Source of the DNA: Streptomyces griseofuscus
GTDB lineage: Bacteria; Actinomycetota; Actinomycetes; Streptomycetales; Streptomycetaceae
Length of the DNA: 64,000 nucleotides
Reading direction: 5' to 3'
Assembly (NCBI RefSeq): GCF_014673495.1
Contig: NZ_CP051006.1
Coordinates: 7,129,001-7,193,000 of the forward strand
This document shows, one piece after another, positions 7,900 to 16,357 of the stretch; the stretch's first letter is position 1; each line of letters begins with the position of its first letter. The position numbers and the translations under genes were made by a program. The notes under the pieces were generated by a model. The model ran no database searches, was not told where the DNA came from, and was given only the letters and a program-made list of their open reading frames with translations.

Positions 7900-7936
7900 C
7901 GGACAGGACTGCAATCGCTCTGCGTACGGTCGCTTC

Positions 7937-8395
7937 ATGGCGACACACCTTCCCCTCGCCCCAACTCGCGAGGGCCAAGCTTGGCTGCTGTCCTGCGCTC
8001 AGGACCCAGCAGCAGTGCAGCATGCCTGGGGTGCCGGGCAGTTGGCCGCCATCCCCAGCGGACCGCACTGGCGAGTGGCCGAGGCGCCTCTGCCGCGCTC
8101 CCTCGAAGCATTCCGCCGGATGGAGGCCGCGCCACATGGCCCCGTCCTCGCGGACATCAGCCGCGCGCTGGCCTGGTGGCTGCTTCCCCCCGGCCTCGCT
8201 GACGAGCTGGACGACGTCGCTGGCCTCACCGTGTATCCGGCCGGATGGGAGCTGAAGTGCCCACCCGTCGTCCGCTTCTTGGACGGCAGGTGGTGGGTGG
8301 AAGCACCGGACGGCACGGGCCAGCTCACCGATCCGATACTCCTCGCCGCAGCCTTCGGGCCTGGCGGCTACCGGCGGGAAGCGGAGACCTCGTGA
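7937..8395 (+). CDS. Hypothetical protein, first gene of the aaRS-like/ASCH operon
   Basis: The product is 152 residues, Trp-rich, with no membrane segment: LAPTREGQAWLLSCAQDP near the start, ALAWWLLPPGLADELDD in the middle, and VRFLDGRWWVEAPDGTGQ near the end. There is no convincing ribosome-binding site before ATG 7937, so it may be translated from a leaderless message; CAATC repeats lie just upstream. Its stop overlaps the next GTG start (GTGA), so it is coupled to the downstream cysteine-rich protein. I do not recognise the family. Confidence 0.65.
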   Translation: MATHLPLAPTREGQAWLLSCAQDPAAVQHAWGAGQLAAIPSGPHWRVAEAPLPRSLEAFRRMEAAPHGPVLADISRALAWWLLPPGLADELDDVAGLTVYPAGWELKCPPVVRFLDGRWWVEAPDGTGQLTDPILLAAAFGPGGYRREAETS

Positions 8396-8730
8396 CGAGT
8401 GACACCGCAATTCCGCCGAGTGCCCTGCTCGCCGACCTGGAGCTACCAGACCCGTCCCGGCTCCTGCCGACGCAGGTCCGAGGCGCCACCTGTGCCTGGT
8501 GCAACGAGCGGCTGACAGGAGCCACCGCGCTGGACCTCGGACCACGGACCGAGCCAATCCTCGGCGTCGCCGGCCGCTGGTTTCCGCGTGGCTGTGTCCC
8601 GTGCACCCTCCGGCAAGTGTTGGCCGCGTACAAGACGCACGGCATGAGCTGCGAGCAGTGCGTGGACGACGCGACGCTGTGCGATGTGCAGCGCGCCCTG
8701 CGCGCCCTCGCACTGGAGCTCCGCCGATGA
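8392..8730 (+). CDS. Cysteine-rich (zinc-ribbon-like) hypothetical protein
   Basis: The product is 112 residues with three CxxC pairs: CAWC (34-37), CVPC (68-71) and CEQC (87-90), plus a further Cys at 97. This is a classical arrangement for one or two structural zinc sites, perhaps a treble-clef or ribbon that binds nucleic acid or protein. It overlaps both neighbours by four bases (GTGA at the start, ATGA at the end). There is no catalytic motif, and I do not recognise the family. Its tight coupling argues for a joint role with the downstream synthetase-like protein. Confidence 0.7.
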   Translation: MTSDTAIPPSALLADLELPDPSRLLPTQVRGATCAWCNERLTGATALDLGPRTEPILGVAGRWFPRGCVPCTLRQVLAAYKTHGMSCEQCVDDATLCDVQRALRALALELRR

Positions 8731-8885
8731 TGTGCGCTCGCTGCAACAAGGTGATCCAGCCCGGCGAGAAGACCGAGAAGATCACGAACCCCGGCGCGAC
8801 CGCCGCAGGCGCCGACATCGAGATTCACGCCAAGCTCTGCCGCCGGGCTGCCCAGCAGACCACGCCGACACCCCGCTGGACGTAA
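8727..8885 (+). CDS. 52-residue CxxC protein
   Basis: This small protein starts at ATG 8727, overlapping the preceding stop. It begins MMCARCNKVIQPGEKTEKI and has a second cysteine near KLCRRA, giving a possible short zinc knuckle (C3, C6, C38 with H34). The C-terminus is basic and Thr/Pro-rich. It looks like a third member of a cysteine-protein run in the same operon. The function is unknown. Confidence 0.6.
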   Translation: MMCARCNKVIQPGEKTEKITNPGATAAGADIEIHAKLCRRAAQQTTPTPRWT

Positions 8886-8897
8886 CCCATCAGAGCC

Positions 8898-8930
8898 GCG
8901 GCCTCGCCGACCCCCTCGTGGGGAGGCCGC
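8898..8930 (+). promoter_or_regulatory. Hairpin(s) in the leader of the aaRS-like gene
   Basis: GCGGCCTC at 8898-8905 pairs with GAGGCCGC at 8923-8930, with an inner CCCC/GGGG pairing. A second GC-rich hairpin (GCCGCCGG with CCGGCGGC) follows before 8980. There is no T-run. They may be a partial terminator or attenuator, leaving the last two main genes of the operon under separate control. Confidence 0.45.
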
Positions 8931-9008
8931 AGGGTCCGCCGCCGGTGCCCACCCCGTCACCCCGGCGGCAGGCCCAACCACCTTTGTTCATGAATCAGGG
9001 AGCAGACC

Positions 9009-10118
9009 ATGACCACGCACCCCGTTTCCCCGAACACAGTCCTCGCGAACGCGTTAACCCACGCCGAAGACGTCCTCGCCCCCCGCATACGGACCATGCG
9101 CCCGGCGCGGGTGACGTTCGTGGTCGGCACACAGATCAACGGCGTACCGCACCTCGGCACATCTCTCGTGCAGTCGCTCACCTTCGCCGCCGCGGCGCGA
9201 GTCCGGCAGCGCTTCGACCTCCCCGTCGACGTGAAGTTCGGCGCCCTCGACAACGCACCGCACGAGGTTGTCACCGACGCGACGTCGGGGCACCGCTATC
9301 AGCGCTCCTACGTCCACGCCCTCGGCGAGGCTGCCCTTGTCGACCTGGTCAACGAGCTGTACCGGCCATTGTTCGACGCGCTGTCTGAGCGGCTGGCCAT
9401 TCCGTACTCAGTCGAGATGTACTCAGGACAGCAGCAGACAGAGCAGTTCCGTCGGACTTGGCTGCGGGCGCACCGCCGTGTCGATGCGTCCCAATGGTGG
9501 CTCGACCCTGCCCACGGCACCCCGCATGTCCGCGTACCCTGCCCAGCGCCGGGCTGCGGCTGGGCAGAGAAGTACGCCGAGCGCACCCGCGTCTTCCTCG
9601 GCGACCACCACGCCGTGGTGCACGCGGTCTGCCTCCACCACGGTCCCTACGAAATCCGCATCGCCCCTGACAGCGGTGGCTACCTCGACCTCGCCACCCT
9701 GTACCGCAACCTCGTCAAGGAACTCGCCGCCAGCGCCGACCACGGTCGCCTGAGCGTGATGGTGAAGGGCGGCGACTGGGTCTTCGGATCCACACTGGTC
9801 GACAACGCGCTCACCGCGACCGGTCTTTGCGGCGGCCAGCTTCCGGCACGGCTGTTCTGCCCGCAGGTGGTTACGGACACAGGCGCGAAGCTGTCGAAGA
9901 GTCTCATCCGCGACGGCAAGGCGTCGTTGCCTGAGGGCTCCGCCCCGTGGATGCTCGACACCAGGATGTGGCCCGGCTCGCTGTCCGAGTACGCCGACCA
10001 GCTGCTCGCCATGGCCGACACCCTGCTGTCCGACCCGCGTCACTTCTTCCGCTCGTACTCGGCCGGCGAGCTCGGCCGACTCATGTCTACCCCGACGAGG
10101 AGCGTCACCGCACCATGA
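9009..10118 (+). CDS. Truncated class I aminoacyl-tRNA-synthetase-like protein
   Basis: The product is 369 residues. It has the two nucleotide-binding signatures of class I synthetases: a HIGH-type motif in NGVPHLGT (PHLG at 47-50) and a KMSKS-type motif KLSKS (294-298). Between them is a probable zinc site (Cys178, Cys183, Cys208, His210/211). The arrangement is closest, in my reading, to the catalytic part of class I lysyl-tRNA synthetase. Only about 70 residues follow KLSKS, so there is no anticodon-binding domain. Like MshC, a CysRS relative, it may activate an amino acid for a small molecule or another acceptor. ATG 9009 has GGAG upstream; its stop overlaps the ASCH gene start (ATGA). 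Confidence 0.75.
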   Translation: MTTHPVSPNTVLANALTHAEDVLAPRIRTMRPARVTFVVGTQINGVPHLGTSLVQSLTFAAAARVRQRFDLPVDVKFGALDNAPHEVVTDATSGHRYQRSYVHALGEAALVDLVNELYRPLFDALSERLAIPYSVEMYSGQQQTEQFRRTWLRAHRRVDASQWWLDPAHGTPHVRVPCPAPGCGWAEKYAERTRVFLGDHHAVVHAVCLHHGPYEIRIAPDSGGYLDLATLYRNLVKELAASADHGRLSVMVKGGDWVFGSTLVDNALTATGLCGGQLPARLFCPQVVTDTGAKLSKSLIRDGKASLPEGSAPWMLDTRMWPGSLSEYADQLLAMADTLLSDPRHFFRSYSAGELGRLMSTPTRSVTAP

Positions 10119-10483
10119 GCGACACCAGCACCACGCGCAGGCACGAACTGAACCTGTACCGGCGGTACTTCGACCTGGTTGCTGCTGGCCGGAAGACCAT
10201 CGAGGTACGCGTGCGGTACCCGCACCTCGCCGACATGGCGGCGGGGGACACGATCCGCTTCCGGATCAAGGGCACCGATGAGACGTGCGACGTGGGGGTG
10301 CTCCGTGTCACCGAGTACGCCGACTTCGAGGCCCTGCTCGATGGTGAGGGGCCGGCGAACGTGAATCCGACCGCGACCCGCGAGGAGCAACTGGCCAACA
10401 TCCGGAGGATCTATCCGCCCGAGAAGGAAGCGCTTGGCGCGCTTGCCATTGAGATTGAGCCAGTAAACGCCTGCGACAGCTGA
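10115..10483 (+). CDS. ASCH-domain protein
   Basis: The product is 122 residues. The ASCH fold is recognisable from HELNLYRRYFDLVAAGRKTI and the following VRVRYPHLADMAAGDTIRFR, including the Gly-Arg-Lys-Thr-Ile-Glu signature at the ligand pocket. ASCH proteins bind RNA or modified nucleosides; some, such as YqfB, are N4-acetylcytidine amidohydrolases. It overlaps the synthetase-like gene by four bases, so the two are co-translated, which suggests a shared RNA or nucleotide substrate. The specific activity is not known. Confidence 0.8.
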   Translation: MSDTSTTRRHELNLYRRYFDLVAAGRKTIEVRVRYPHLADMAAGDTIRFRIKGTDETCDVGVLRVTEYADFEALLDGEGPANVNPTATREEQLANIRRIYPPEKEALGALAIEIEPVNACDS

Positions 10484-10498
10484 TCGCCAGGAGGCCGC

Positions 10499-10600
10499 AT
10501 GAAGGACCGAATCGACCCGCGGTACGCGAAGCTGGTCCCGGTATGGAGGGAAGCACAGCAGACCGCGCACGGGTTCATCACCTTGTCGCGAACTGGGTGA
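10499..10600 (+). CDS. 33-residue ORF, possibly a truncated gene
   Basis: ATG 10499 has a strong AGGAGG seven bases upstream and encodes MKDRIDPRYAKLVPVWREAQ followed by 13 residues, ending at TGA 10600. The high-quality start and natural N-terminal sequence contrast with the abrupt end. It may be the 5' remnant of a longer gene cut off by the adjacent phage-like region, or a genuine small peptide. It lies 15 bases after the ASCH gene and just before the terminator. Confidence 0.4.
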   Translation: MKDRIDPRYAKLVPVWREAQQTAHGFITLSRTG

Positions 10601-10626
10601 CCGCAGCGGGTAATGCCTGGCACGGC

Positions 10627-10666
10627 AAGGCCCCTGCAACGGCCATAGAACCGGTGCAGGGGCCTT
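10627..10666. terminator. Bidirectional terminator between convergent halves of the element
   Basis: AAGGCCCCTGCA at 10627-10638 pairs perfectly with TGCAGGGGCCTT at 10655-10666 (12 bp, 16-nt loop). The arms begin with AA and end with TT, so it can act in both directions, separating the rightward cargo operon from the leftward tape measure gene. Confidence 0.8.
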
Positions 10667-10673
10667 CCGAGCT

Positions 10674-13600
10674 CTACCGGCCGCGGGGCGGCGCGAACGT
10701 GGCTTCGATGGACCCGCGGTTCTTGACCGCCTTGCGCAGCTCGCTGACCAGGAACTCCGTGTACCGGCCGCTGTCGCCAGCCCGGATCTCCAAGACGATC
10801 CGTTGCGGCTCCGAACTGGCGGGGGCGACCGCCGGGGCGGCTGCCGCGCGGTGGGGGGTGTTGAGCATCGACGCCCACGGGGTCTGCACCATGCGCTGGG
10901 AGTCCGGCTGGGACCACACCCGGGATCCGGCGGGGAGGTCGAGGAGCTCGGGGCCCTGCTCGCCCACCCAGGTGAGGTTGGAGCGGAGCCCTCCGTTGGC
11001 CGCGGCGCCGACGATGCCGCCGACGGCTTTGCCCTTGAGCGCCTTGGAGATGAGCTTCTCCATGGACGCCGCCAGCTTGTCCATGGACTTCTGGAGCTTC
11101 GACTGCTCCGCGGTGAGCGTCTTGACGATCTGCGTCTGCGCCTTGATCGCTGCGTCATACACGCTGGACGCGGTGGTCTTTCCCGCGGACCCGGCGGCGT
11201 TCTCGATCTGCGACTGCGTCGAGTTGATCGAGGACACTTCGGACGCCGATGCCTCCAGCAGCGCGCCCGCTGTCTCCAGGCCGCCACCGTCGATGCCGGC
11301 CTCGGCGACCTGCTGAATGATCGTCTTCGAGTAGCCCTTCGCCTTCAGCTGCTTGAGCGCGTTGGCGAAGGCCACGACCTTGTCTCGGGACACGGACATC
11401 GCGGTGCGGATCGTGCCGAGGGTCACGGTGCCGCCGTCGGCGCCCGAGGCGCTCTTGGTGACGTTCGCCGAGCTGATCAGGCTGGACTTCACCGAGTCGG
11501 ACAGCTGGGAGGCGCTGTCCTTCAGCGAGTTGAGTTTGTCTTTCGCTGTCCCCAGCGACGCGGTGACCTTGGCCAGTGCGCGCTCGTGATTGATGAGGGC
11601 GCGGCCGACGCTGGAGAGGTGCTTGAGCAGGCTGGTCTCGGTCTTGCCGCTGAAGGCCGCCTTGATCTTGCTCGCGGCGTCGTTCAGCGACGACACCAGC
11701 GCGTTCAGATCGGACGGCGTGGCGAGCCCGCGGTCAAGTGGGGTCCGCTGGTAGCCCGCCATCCGGCCGAAGGTGCTAATGCCGAGCTCGCCAGACAGCT
11801 CCTTCCGAGCATCCTTCTGCGCCTGGATCGCTTGCTTCTGCGCCTCGGTCAGCTTGACCTTGCCGCCCTTCGCGAATCCGGCGACCGGCAACCTGCCTTC
11901 GTTGATGGCGTCGAGCATGTGCGTGCCGTACTTCTGCACGGCCGCAGCCTTGATCACGTACTCCGTGTTGGAGACGCGAGCCACCGCACCGGAGCCCATG
12001 AGGGCGAGGATGCTGTCCGACGTGCCGCTTCCCGGGCCCTGGATGTAACCACCGTCGGGGATGTGCTGGACGTCACCGCCGTCCGCGTAGCTGCGGATCT
12101 GGCCGCCTGCCGCGTAGTTGCGGTGCGCTACCGGTATGCCACCGGAGTCCGCGGAGCCGCTGGAATAGAACATGCTGACGTGCTTGGTGGTGAGCGTCAC
12201 CGACTTGTCGTGCAGGGACGCGATCGCCCCGGCGACGCTGCGGATCCCGGACAGAGCACCACCGGTCGCGGCCGTGACCTTGACGCTCCCGCCCTTCAAA
12301 TGCTGGACCTTGTACCCGAACGCTTCCAGCACCTGCTCGGCGGTCTTGGACAGCGTGGTCAGCGTCACCGACTTCGCGCCCGGCGACTTCTTCACCGCTG
12401 CGTTGAAGGCGTTCAGGTCGGCGGTGGCCTGCTTGTCATCGACCTGGAGCTTCAGCTTCTGCGCCTCGGGAGCCTTCAGGAGCGTGTCCGCCAGCTTCTC
12501 CGCAGCCTGGCGGGTATCACCCATCGCCATCGCGGTGTCGATGAGGTTCTTGCGGCCCTTCTGGTACACCTTGTCGACCTGGTCCGCGGCGAAATGCTGC
12601 TTCGCCAGCTTGTCGACATAGTCCTCGGTCTTCGCGGCCAGGTCGGACAAGACCGCGCGGTTCTTGCGGCCCGCGTCGGAGGTGACACTGAGCGTCTTGC
12701 CGTTCTCCTTCACGGCCTTCGACGCGTCGGACACGGCCTGGTAGAACGCGGTCTCCGCGTCGAAAGCGCCACGGTGCACCTGATTGAGCGCCATGATGGA
12801 CTGCTCCAGGCCCTGCGCGGACTGGTTCTCGGAGTCGAGCGCCTTCTGCGTCGCCACCGCCGCGTTACCGAACAGCCCCATCGACTTGGCGGTCAGCTCC
12901 TGCTGAAGCGACGACGACGCCAACGCGGCCTTGTAGTCGTCCAGCTCCCCGACGAGCTTCTTCGGGTCGCCGCCCTTCTTCGCATAGGCGTCCTCGATCT
13001 TCGACAGAGCCGCCGCCGCAAGCTGCGCCTTGCCGCCACTGACCAGACTCGCCAAGCTCTTGTCGAGGGCGTCTATGTCCTCCTTCGCCATGTTGAAGCT
13101 GTTCGACTTATGAGTACCAGCGGTGAAGAACCAGTTCATGGCGTCGTTGAACGCGTCCATGCCCTGCGACTTACCGGCCAAACGATCGACGTCATAGGCC
13201 AGGTCGCCCATGCCCTTGCCGAAGATCCGCAACGCCTCGCCGGTCACCTGCCCCGTCGACCCGAGCTTGCCGATCGCGGTCGTCATCCGATCCACGTCCG
13301 GCGGCGTCCTCTTCCCCACCTGCGAGAGCATCATCACGCCCGCGACCACAGCAGCGAGCCCAGCCGTGATCACCGTGGCCTTACCGAGCATGCTCAGCTC
13401 GGCGAACGCCGCCTTCAGCCCAGCGACGCCACCGCCAGCCGCGACAAACGCCTCCTTCATGTACATCGCCTTGAGCGCGACCGCTTCGAAGACGGTCGTC
13501 AGCGCAGCAACGCCCTTCGCACCAGCCGCCCACAGCAGCTGGGCCGCAGCCGCAGCCTTCATCGCAGCCGACACAGCGACCGTGGCGGCGAGGAGCCCGC

Positions 13601-14744
13601 CGAGCGCGGCGACGACGCCGACGGTGGCCGACTTGTGGGCGAGCATGAGGCTGACGAAGGATTGCAGCGGTGGGATGAGCTTGTTCCCCAGCGTGATCAT
13701 CAGGGCGTCGAAGGACGCTTGCAGCGCCTTCATCTGGAACGCGAACGTTTTCGTCGTCCCAGCCCAGGCATCCCCGAACTTGTTGGCGCCCTCGGCCAAC
13801 GCCGGATACTTCGACTCCAGACGGTCCATCTGGGAGACCAGCACGTTGAGCCCCGCGCCGGCCTTCCGGCCGAACGCCTGGGTGATGATGTCGCCCTGCT
13901 CCTTGGAGGAGATCCCGGCCTTCTTCATGTGGCCGACGAGATCCTCCAGGGCGAGCTTCAGACCACCCTTCTGCATGTCCTTCGACAGGGTGTCCTGCTG
14001 GAGACCCAGCCGTGTGAGCGCGTCGCCTGCGGTGGCCACCGGGTGGGCAAGGGCCATCACCGACATGCGGAGCTGGTTGCCCGCCAAGCTGCCGCGGATG
14101 TTGTTGTCACCGAACACGGCGAGGGCGGCGCCGACGTCGGTGATGGACAGGCCGAAGCCCTTGACGGTGGCGACCATGCCACTGCCGAACGCGTTGGCGA
14201 GGTCTTGCATCTTCATGTCGCCGACACCGACGGTCGCGTTGAGGACACCCATCGCCTTGTCCATGTTCTGGACACCCGGGATACCGGAGGCGACTGCCGC
14301 GGTGAGGGCGTTGGTGACGTCTACCAGGTCGGCGTGACCGACCGTGGCGCCCTTCGCCGCGGTCTCGGTCAACTTCAGCGCCTTGGACGACGAGATGCCC
14401 ATCGACTCGAAGTTGCTTTCCACGTGGTACAGCGACTCGGCCAAGCTGTCGGGGTCCTGTCCGACCTTCCCCGCGAGGTCGAGAACGCCCTGCTTCAGCC
14501 CTGCAATCTTGTCCTTTGACACGCCGGCCTGCGTGTGCAACTGCGCCATCGACGCGTCGAACTTCGACGCCATCTTCACGCTCTCAGCGCCGATCGCCAC
14601 CAGCCCGGCGGCGCCGAGCATCGCCGTCTTGTGGAAGACGGCCATCGCCTTGCTTGACCTCTCCACCTGCGCATTCACGCGTGCCATGGTGGGCGATGCG
14701 AGATCCTTCGCGGTGACAAGGATTTCAACGACATTCGCGGACAT
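10674..14744 (-). CDS. Phage tail tape measure protein
   Basis: At 1356 residues, this protein has the usual order for siphophage tape measures. The N-terminal TP901-type region includes FDASMAQLHTQAGVSKDKI and LYHVESNFESMGISSSKAL. Long Ala-rich helical and coiled-coil segments and hydrophobic patches follow (about residues 375-470). A Gly-rich turn region has FAKGGKVKL and GAVARVSNTEYVIK, and the end is ELLDLPAGSRVWSQPDSQ. At about 1.5 angstrom per residue it would set a tail near 200 nm. ATG 14744 has GAGGTGAG upstream and overlaps the preceding gene by 20 bases. No other tail, capsid or terminase gene that I recognise lies in this window. Confidence 0.9.
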   Translation of the reverse strand: MSANVVEILVTAKDLASPTMARVNAQVERSSKAMAVFHKTAMLGAAGLVAIGAESVKMASKFDASMAQLHTQAGVSKDKIAGLKQGVLDLAGKVGQDPDSLAESLYHVESNFESMGISSSKALKLTETAAKGATVGHADLVDVTNALTAAVASGIPGVQNMDKAMGVLNATVGVGDMKMQDLANAFGSGMVATVKGFGLSITDVGAALAVFGDNNIRGSLAGNQLRMSVMALAHPVATAGDALTRLGLQQDTLSKDMQKGGLKLALEDLVGHMKKAGISSKEQGDIITQAFGRKAGAGLNVLVSQMDRLESKYPALAEGANKFGDAWAGTTKTFAFQMKALQASFDALMITLGNKLIPPLQSFVSLMLAHKSATVGVVAALGGLLAATVAVSAAMKAAAAAQLLWAAGAKGVAALTTVFEAVALKAMYMKEAFVAAGGGVAGLKAAFAELSMLGKATVITAGLAAVVAGVMMLSQVGKRTPPDVDRMTTAIGKLGSTGQVTGEALRIFGKGMGDLAYDVDRLAGKSQGMDAFNDAMNWFFTAGTHKSNSFNMAKEDIDALDKSLASLVSGGKAQLAAAALSKIEDAYAKKGGDPKKLVGELDDYKAALASSSLQQELTAKSMGLFGNAAVATQKALDSENQSAQGLEQSIMALNQVHRGAFDAETAFYQAVSDASKAVKENGKTLSVTSDAGRKNRAVLSDLAAKTEDYVDKLAKQHFAADQVDKVYQKGRKNLIDTAMAMGDTRQAAEKLADTLLKAPEAQKLKLQVDDKQATADLNAFNAAVKKSPGAKSVTLTTLSKTAEQVLEAFGYKVQHLKGGSVKVTAATGGALSGIRSVAGAIASLHDKSVTLTTKHVSMFYSSGSADSGGIPVAHRNYAAGGQIRSYADGGDVQHIPDGGYIQGPGSGTSDSILALMGSGAVARVSNTEYVIKAAAVQKYGTHMLDAINEGRLPVAGFAKGGKVKLTEAQKQAIQAQKDARKELSGELGISTFGRMAGYQRTPLDRGLATPSDLNALVSSLNDAASKIKAAFSGKTETSLLKHLSSVGRALINHERALAKVTASLGTAKDKLNSLKDSASQLSDSVKSSLISSANVTKSASGADGGTVTLGTIRTAMSVSRDKVVAFANALKQLKAKGYSKTIIQQVAEAGIDGGGLETAGALLEASASEVSSINSTQSQIENAAGSAGKTTASSVYDAAIKAQTQIVKTLTAEQSKLQKSMDKLAASMEKLISKALKGKAVGGIVGAAANGGLRSNLTWVGEQGPELLDLPAGSRVWSQPDSQRMVQTPWASMLNTPHRAAAAPAVAPASSEPQRIVLEIRAGDSGRYTEFLVSELRKAVKNRGSIEATFAPPRGR

Positions 14745-15210
14745 GACTCACCTCGCCCCCGCCTGCCGCCGCACGCTGCCCTTCGTGCAGCAGCATCGCC
14801 GCGCACGCAGGGCACAAGGCCGAGACGATCACCCATGTCCCGAGTTCGGCCGCGACCGGCCGCAAGAGCCCCGGATCCACCGCAGCCTCGCAGCGCCCGC
14901 ACTCCGCGCCACTGAACCCACCGAGCAGACTCTGCAACGTCTCGGAGGCCACGCACTCCATGTGGCAGTCCTGGCACCGGCCATAGCCTTCAGCGGCTCG
15001 CACGAAGCCCACGCCCGGCCGATGCGTCAGGTGCCTGCACCGCGGCAGGTCCCCGCTCAACTGGCCGGCCAAGCCGTCGAGCCACGACGAATCGCCCGCC
15101 GTGTAGTCGGAGACCACCAGCACCTTCACCCCGGCGCCCATGCCACGCGTCGCCACGTGACGCCAGCCAGCGCGCCGCTGGCGGGCCGGACGGCACTTCC
15201 GGCGACTCAC
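14725..15210 (-). CDS. Cysteine-rich hypothetical protein preceding the tape measure gene
   Basis: The product is 161 residues. The start is taken as GTG 15210 because it overlaps the stop of the preceding HTH gene (GTGA). The N-terminus is basic; the core contains VKVLVVSDYTAGDSSWLDGL, then cysteine pairs CRHLTH, CQDCHMEC, CGRC and CPAC typical of structural zinc sites. The position directly before the tape measure gene is where phages place tail assembly chaperones, but the sequence does not look like one. The function is unknown. Confidence 0.6.
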   Translation of the reverse strand: MSRRKCRPARQRRAGWRHVATRGMGAGVKVLVVSDYTAGDSSWLDGLAGQLSGDLPRCRHLTHRPGVGFVRAAEGYGRCQDCHMECVASETLQSLLGGFSGAECGRCEAAVDPGLLRPVAAELGTWVIVSALCPACAAMLLHEGQRAAAGGGEVSHVRECR

Positions 15211-15428
15211 CGGACGCCCCCCGCCCGAACGGCCGCGACAGCGCCGTCCAGCAGCTTCGTTCGCACTCGGCACACATCGGCGCTCACGTCGGGCCGGTCA
15301 CGCCACCGCCGCACCGTCCGGCCCGACACCCCGACCAACGGCCCGATCTCCTCCGTCGGCCGCCCCATCGCCAGCAGCACCGCCGCCCGCATTCGCGGCG
15401 ACAGACCCTCAAGTCCAGCACTGTCCAT
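15207..15428 (-). CDS. Small helix-turn-helix protein
   Basis: The product is 73 residues with a clear HTH: AAVLLAMGRPTEEIGPLVGV followed by SGRTVRRWRDRPDV. Similar short HTH domains occur in phage terminase small subunits and transposase-like DNA binders. It begins at ATG 15428 with GGGAGGACAG upstream and overlaps the next gene by four bases. It probably binds element DNA, perhaps as a packaging or regulatory factor. That is inference. Confidence 0.65.
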   Translation of the reverse strand: MDSAGLEGLSPRMRAAVLLAMGRPTEEIGPLVGVSGRTVRRWRDRPDVSADVCRVRTKLLDGAVAAVRAGGVR

Positions 15429-15518
15429 AACTGTCCTCCCTTTGTGACAATCCTACGAAGGGGCACAAGTGAAGGGCGGGTTGAGGCTGCGTTTGATGTA
15501 GAGACACGACAGCGCGAA

Positions 15519-15552
15519 GGCGCCCGGCCTTCTCGGAGAAGACCGGGCGCCC
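15519..15552 (-). terminator. Terminator after the 235-residue coiled-coil gene
   Basis: GGCGCCCGG...CTTCTC at 15519-15534 pairs with GAAG...CCGGGCGCC ending at 15552. It lies 10 bases beyond the stop of the leftward gene ending at 15563, so the HTH/tape-measure group probably has its own promoter. Confidence 0.7.
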
Positions 15553-15562
15553 CTCACTCCGT

Positions 15563-16270
15563 TCAGTCGACCTGCGGCATCCGCCACCGCAACGGTTCAG
15601 GGAACTGCTTCGCCGGCGGCGACGACACCGACCGCACCAGATCCGGCTGCCCCTGCTCCAGCTCCATGGCCACCCACTGGAACGCCGACCCCAGCGCGTG
15701 GTGAGGCGACAGGCGCGCCGTGATTACGCGCCGCAGCAGCCACACCGCCACCGCGCCAGCGTCCAACGGATCGAACTCCTGCCCCTTCACCTTCAACCGG
15801 TCCACACCGAGGACAGTCTGCTCACCGCCGCTGTCGCCGCCGCCGAAGTCCAAGCCGGCCGCCGACAGCACGCCCACATGCTCGGCAATGCCCTCGTTGT
15901 ACGCCGTCCCCGCATCCAACAACGCCACCAGCGCCGCCTGTGCCGCCTCGGCCGCCTCAACGAGCACCTTCCGGCGAGCCGCCATGTCCCGCCCCGCCTG
16001 GCGGATCTGAGTAGCCGCCGCCTTCTCCAACTCAGGGCGCGACACACGCCGCCGCTCCTCTTCCTGCTGCTCCTCGAACGCCTTCCGGATCTCCCGCGCG
16101 TTCGCTCGCTGCTGGGCCGCCGTCCGCGCGGCCTCGCTGTGCTCCAGCGCTACTACATCGCTGTAGGGCGCCGCCTCCAACCGTCGCGCCGCCTGGTCCT
16201 TCGCCTGATCCGCCTCGTCGGCACGCGCCTCCGCCTGCCGGACCTGCATCTCGGTGATCTGCACTGCCAT
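15563..16270 (-). CDS. Coiled-coil hypothetical protein
   Basis: The product is 235 residues. The N-terminal two thirds is a long charged coiled coil (VRQAEARADEADQAKDQAAR and FEEQQEEERRR); the C-terminal part is globular, with LKVKGQEFDPLDAGAVAVWL and HHALGSAFQWVAMELEQ. ATG 16270 is preceded by AAGGAG at good spacing, so the longer open frame to 16348 is not used. It follows the WhiB gene in the leftward phage-like block. It resembles scaffold- or chaperone-like phage accessory proteins in shape only. I do not recognise the family. Confidence 0.6.
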   Translation of the reverse strand: MAVQITEMQVRQAEARADEADQAKDQAARRLEAAPYSDVVALEHSEAARTAAQQRANAREIRKAFEEQQEEERRRVSRPELEKAAATQIRQAGRDMAARRKVLVEAAEAAQAALVALLDAGTAYNEGIAEHVGVLSAAGLDFGGGDSGGEQTVLGVDRLKVKGQEFDPLDAGAVAVWLLRRVITARLSPHHALGSAFQWVAMELEQGQPDLVRSVSSPPAKQFPEPLRWRMPQVD

Positions 16271-16357
16271 GGCCGTTACTCCTTGATCCGCCCTACTGGT
16301 AACCGAATGGACAGACGTCCACCCGAAATCGCTGGTCACGCCCAGCACACCCGCTCG

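Noticed and set aside
10803..14519. Very long rightward open frame (over 1200 codons) opposite the tape measure gene
   Set aside because: It is an antisense shadow caused by GC-rich third positions; the leftward frame has clear tape measure features and a proper start.
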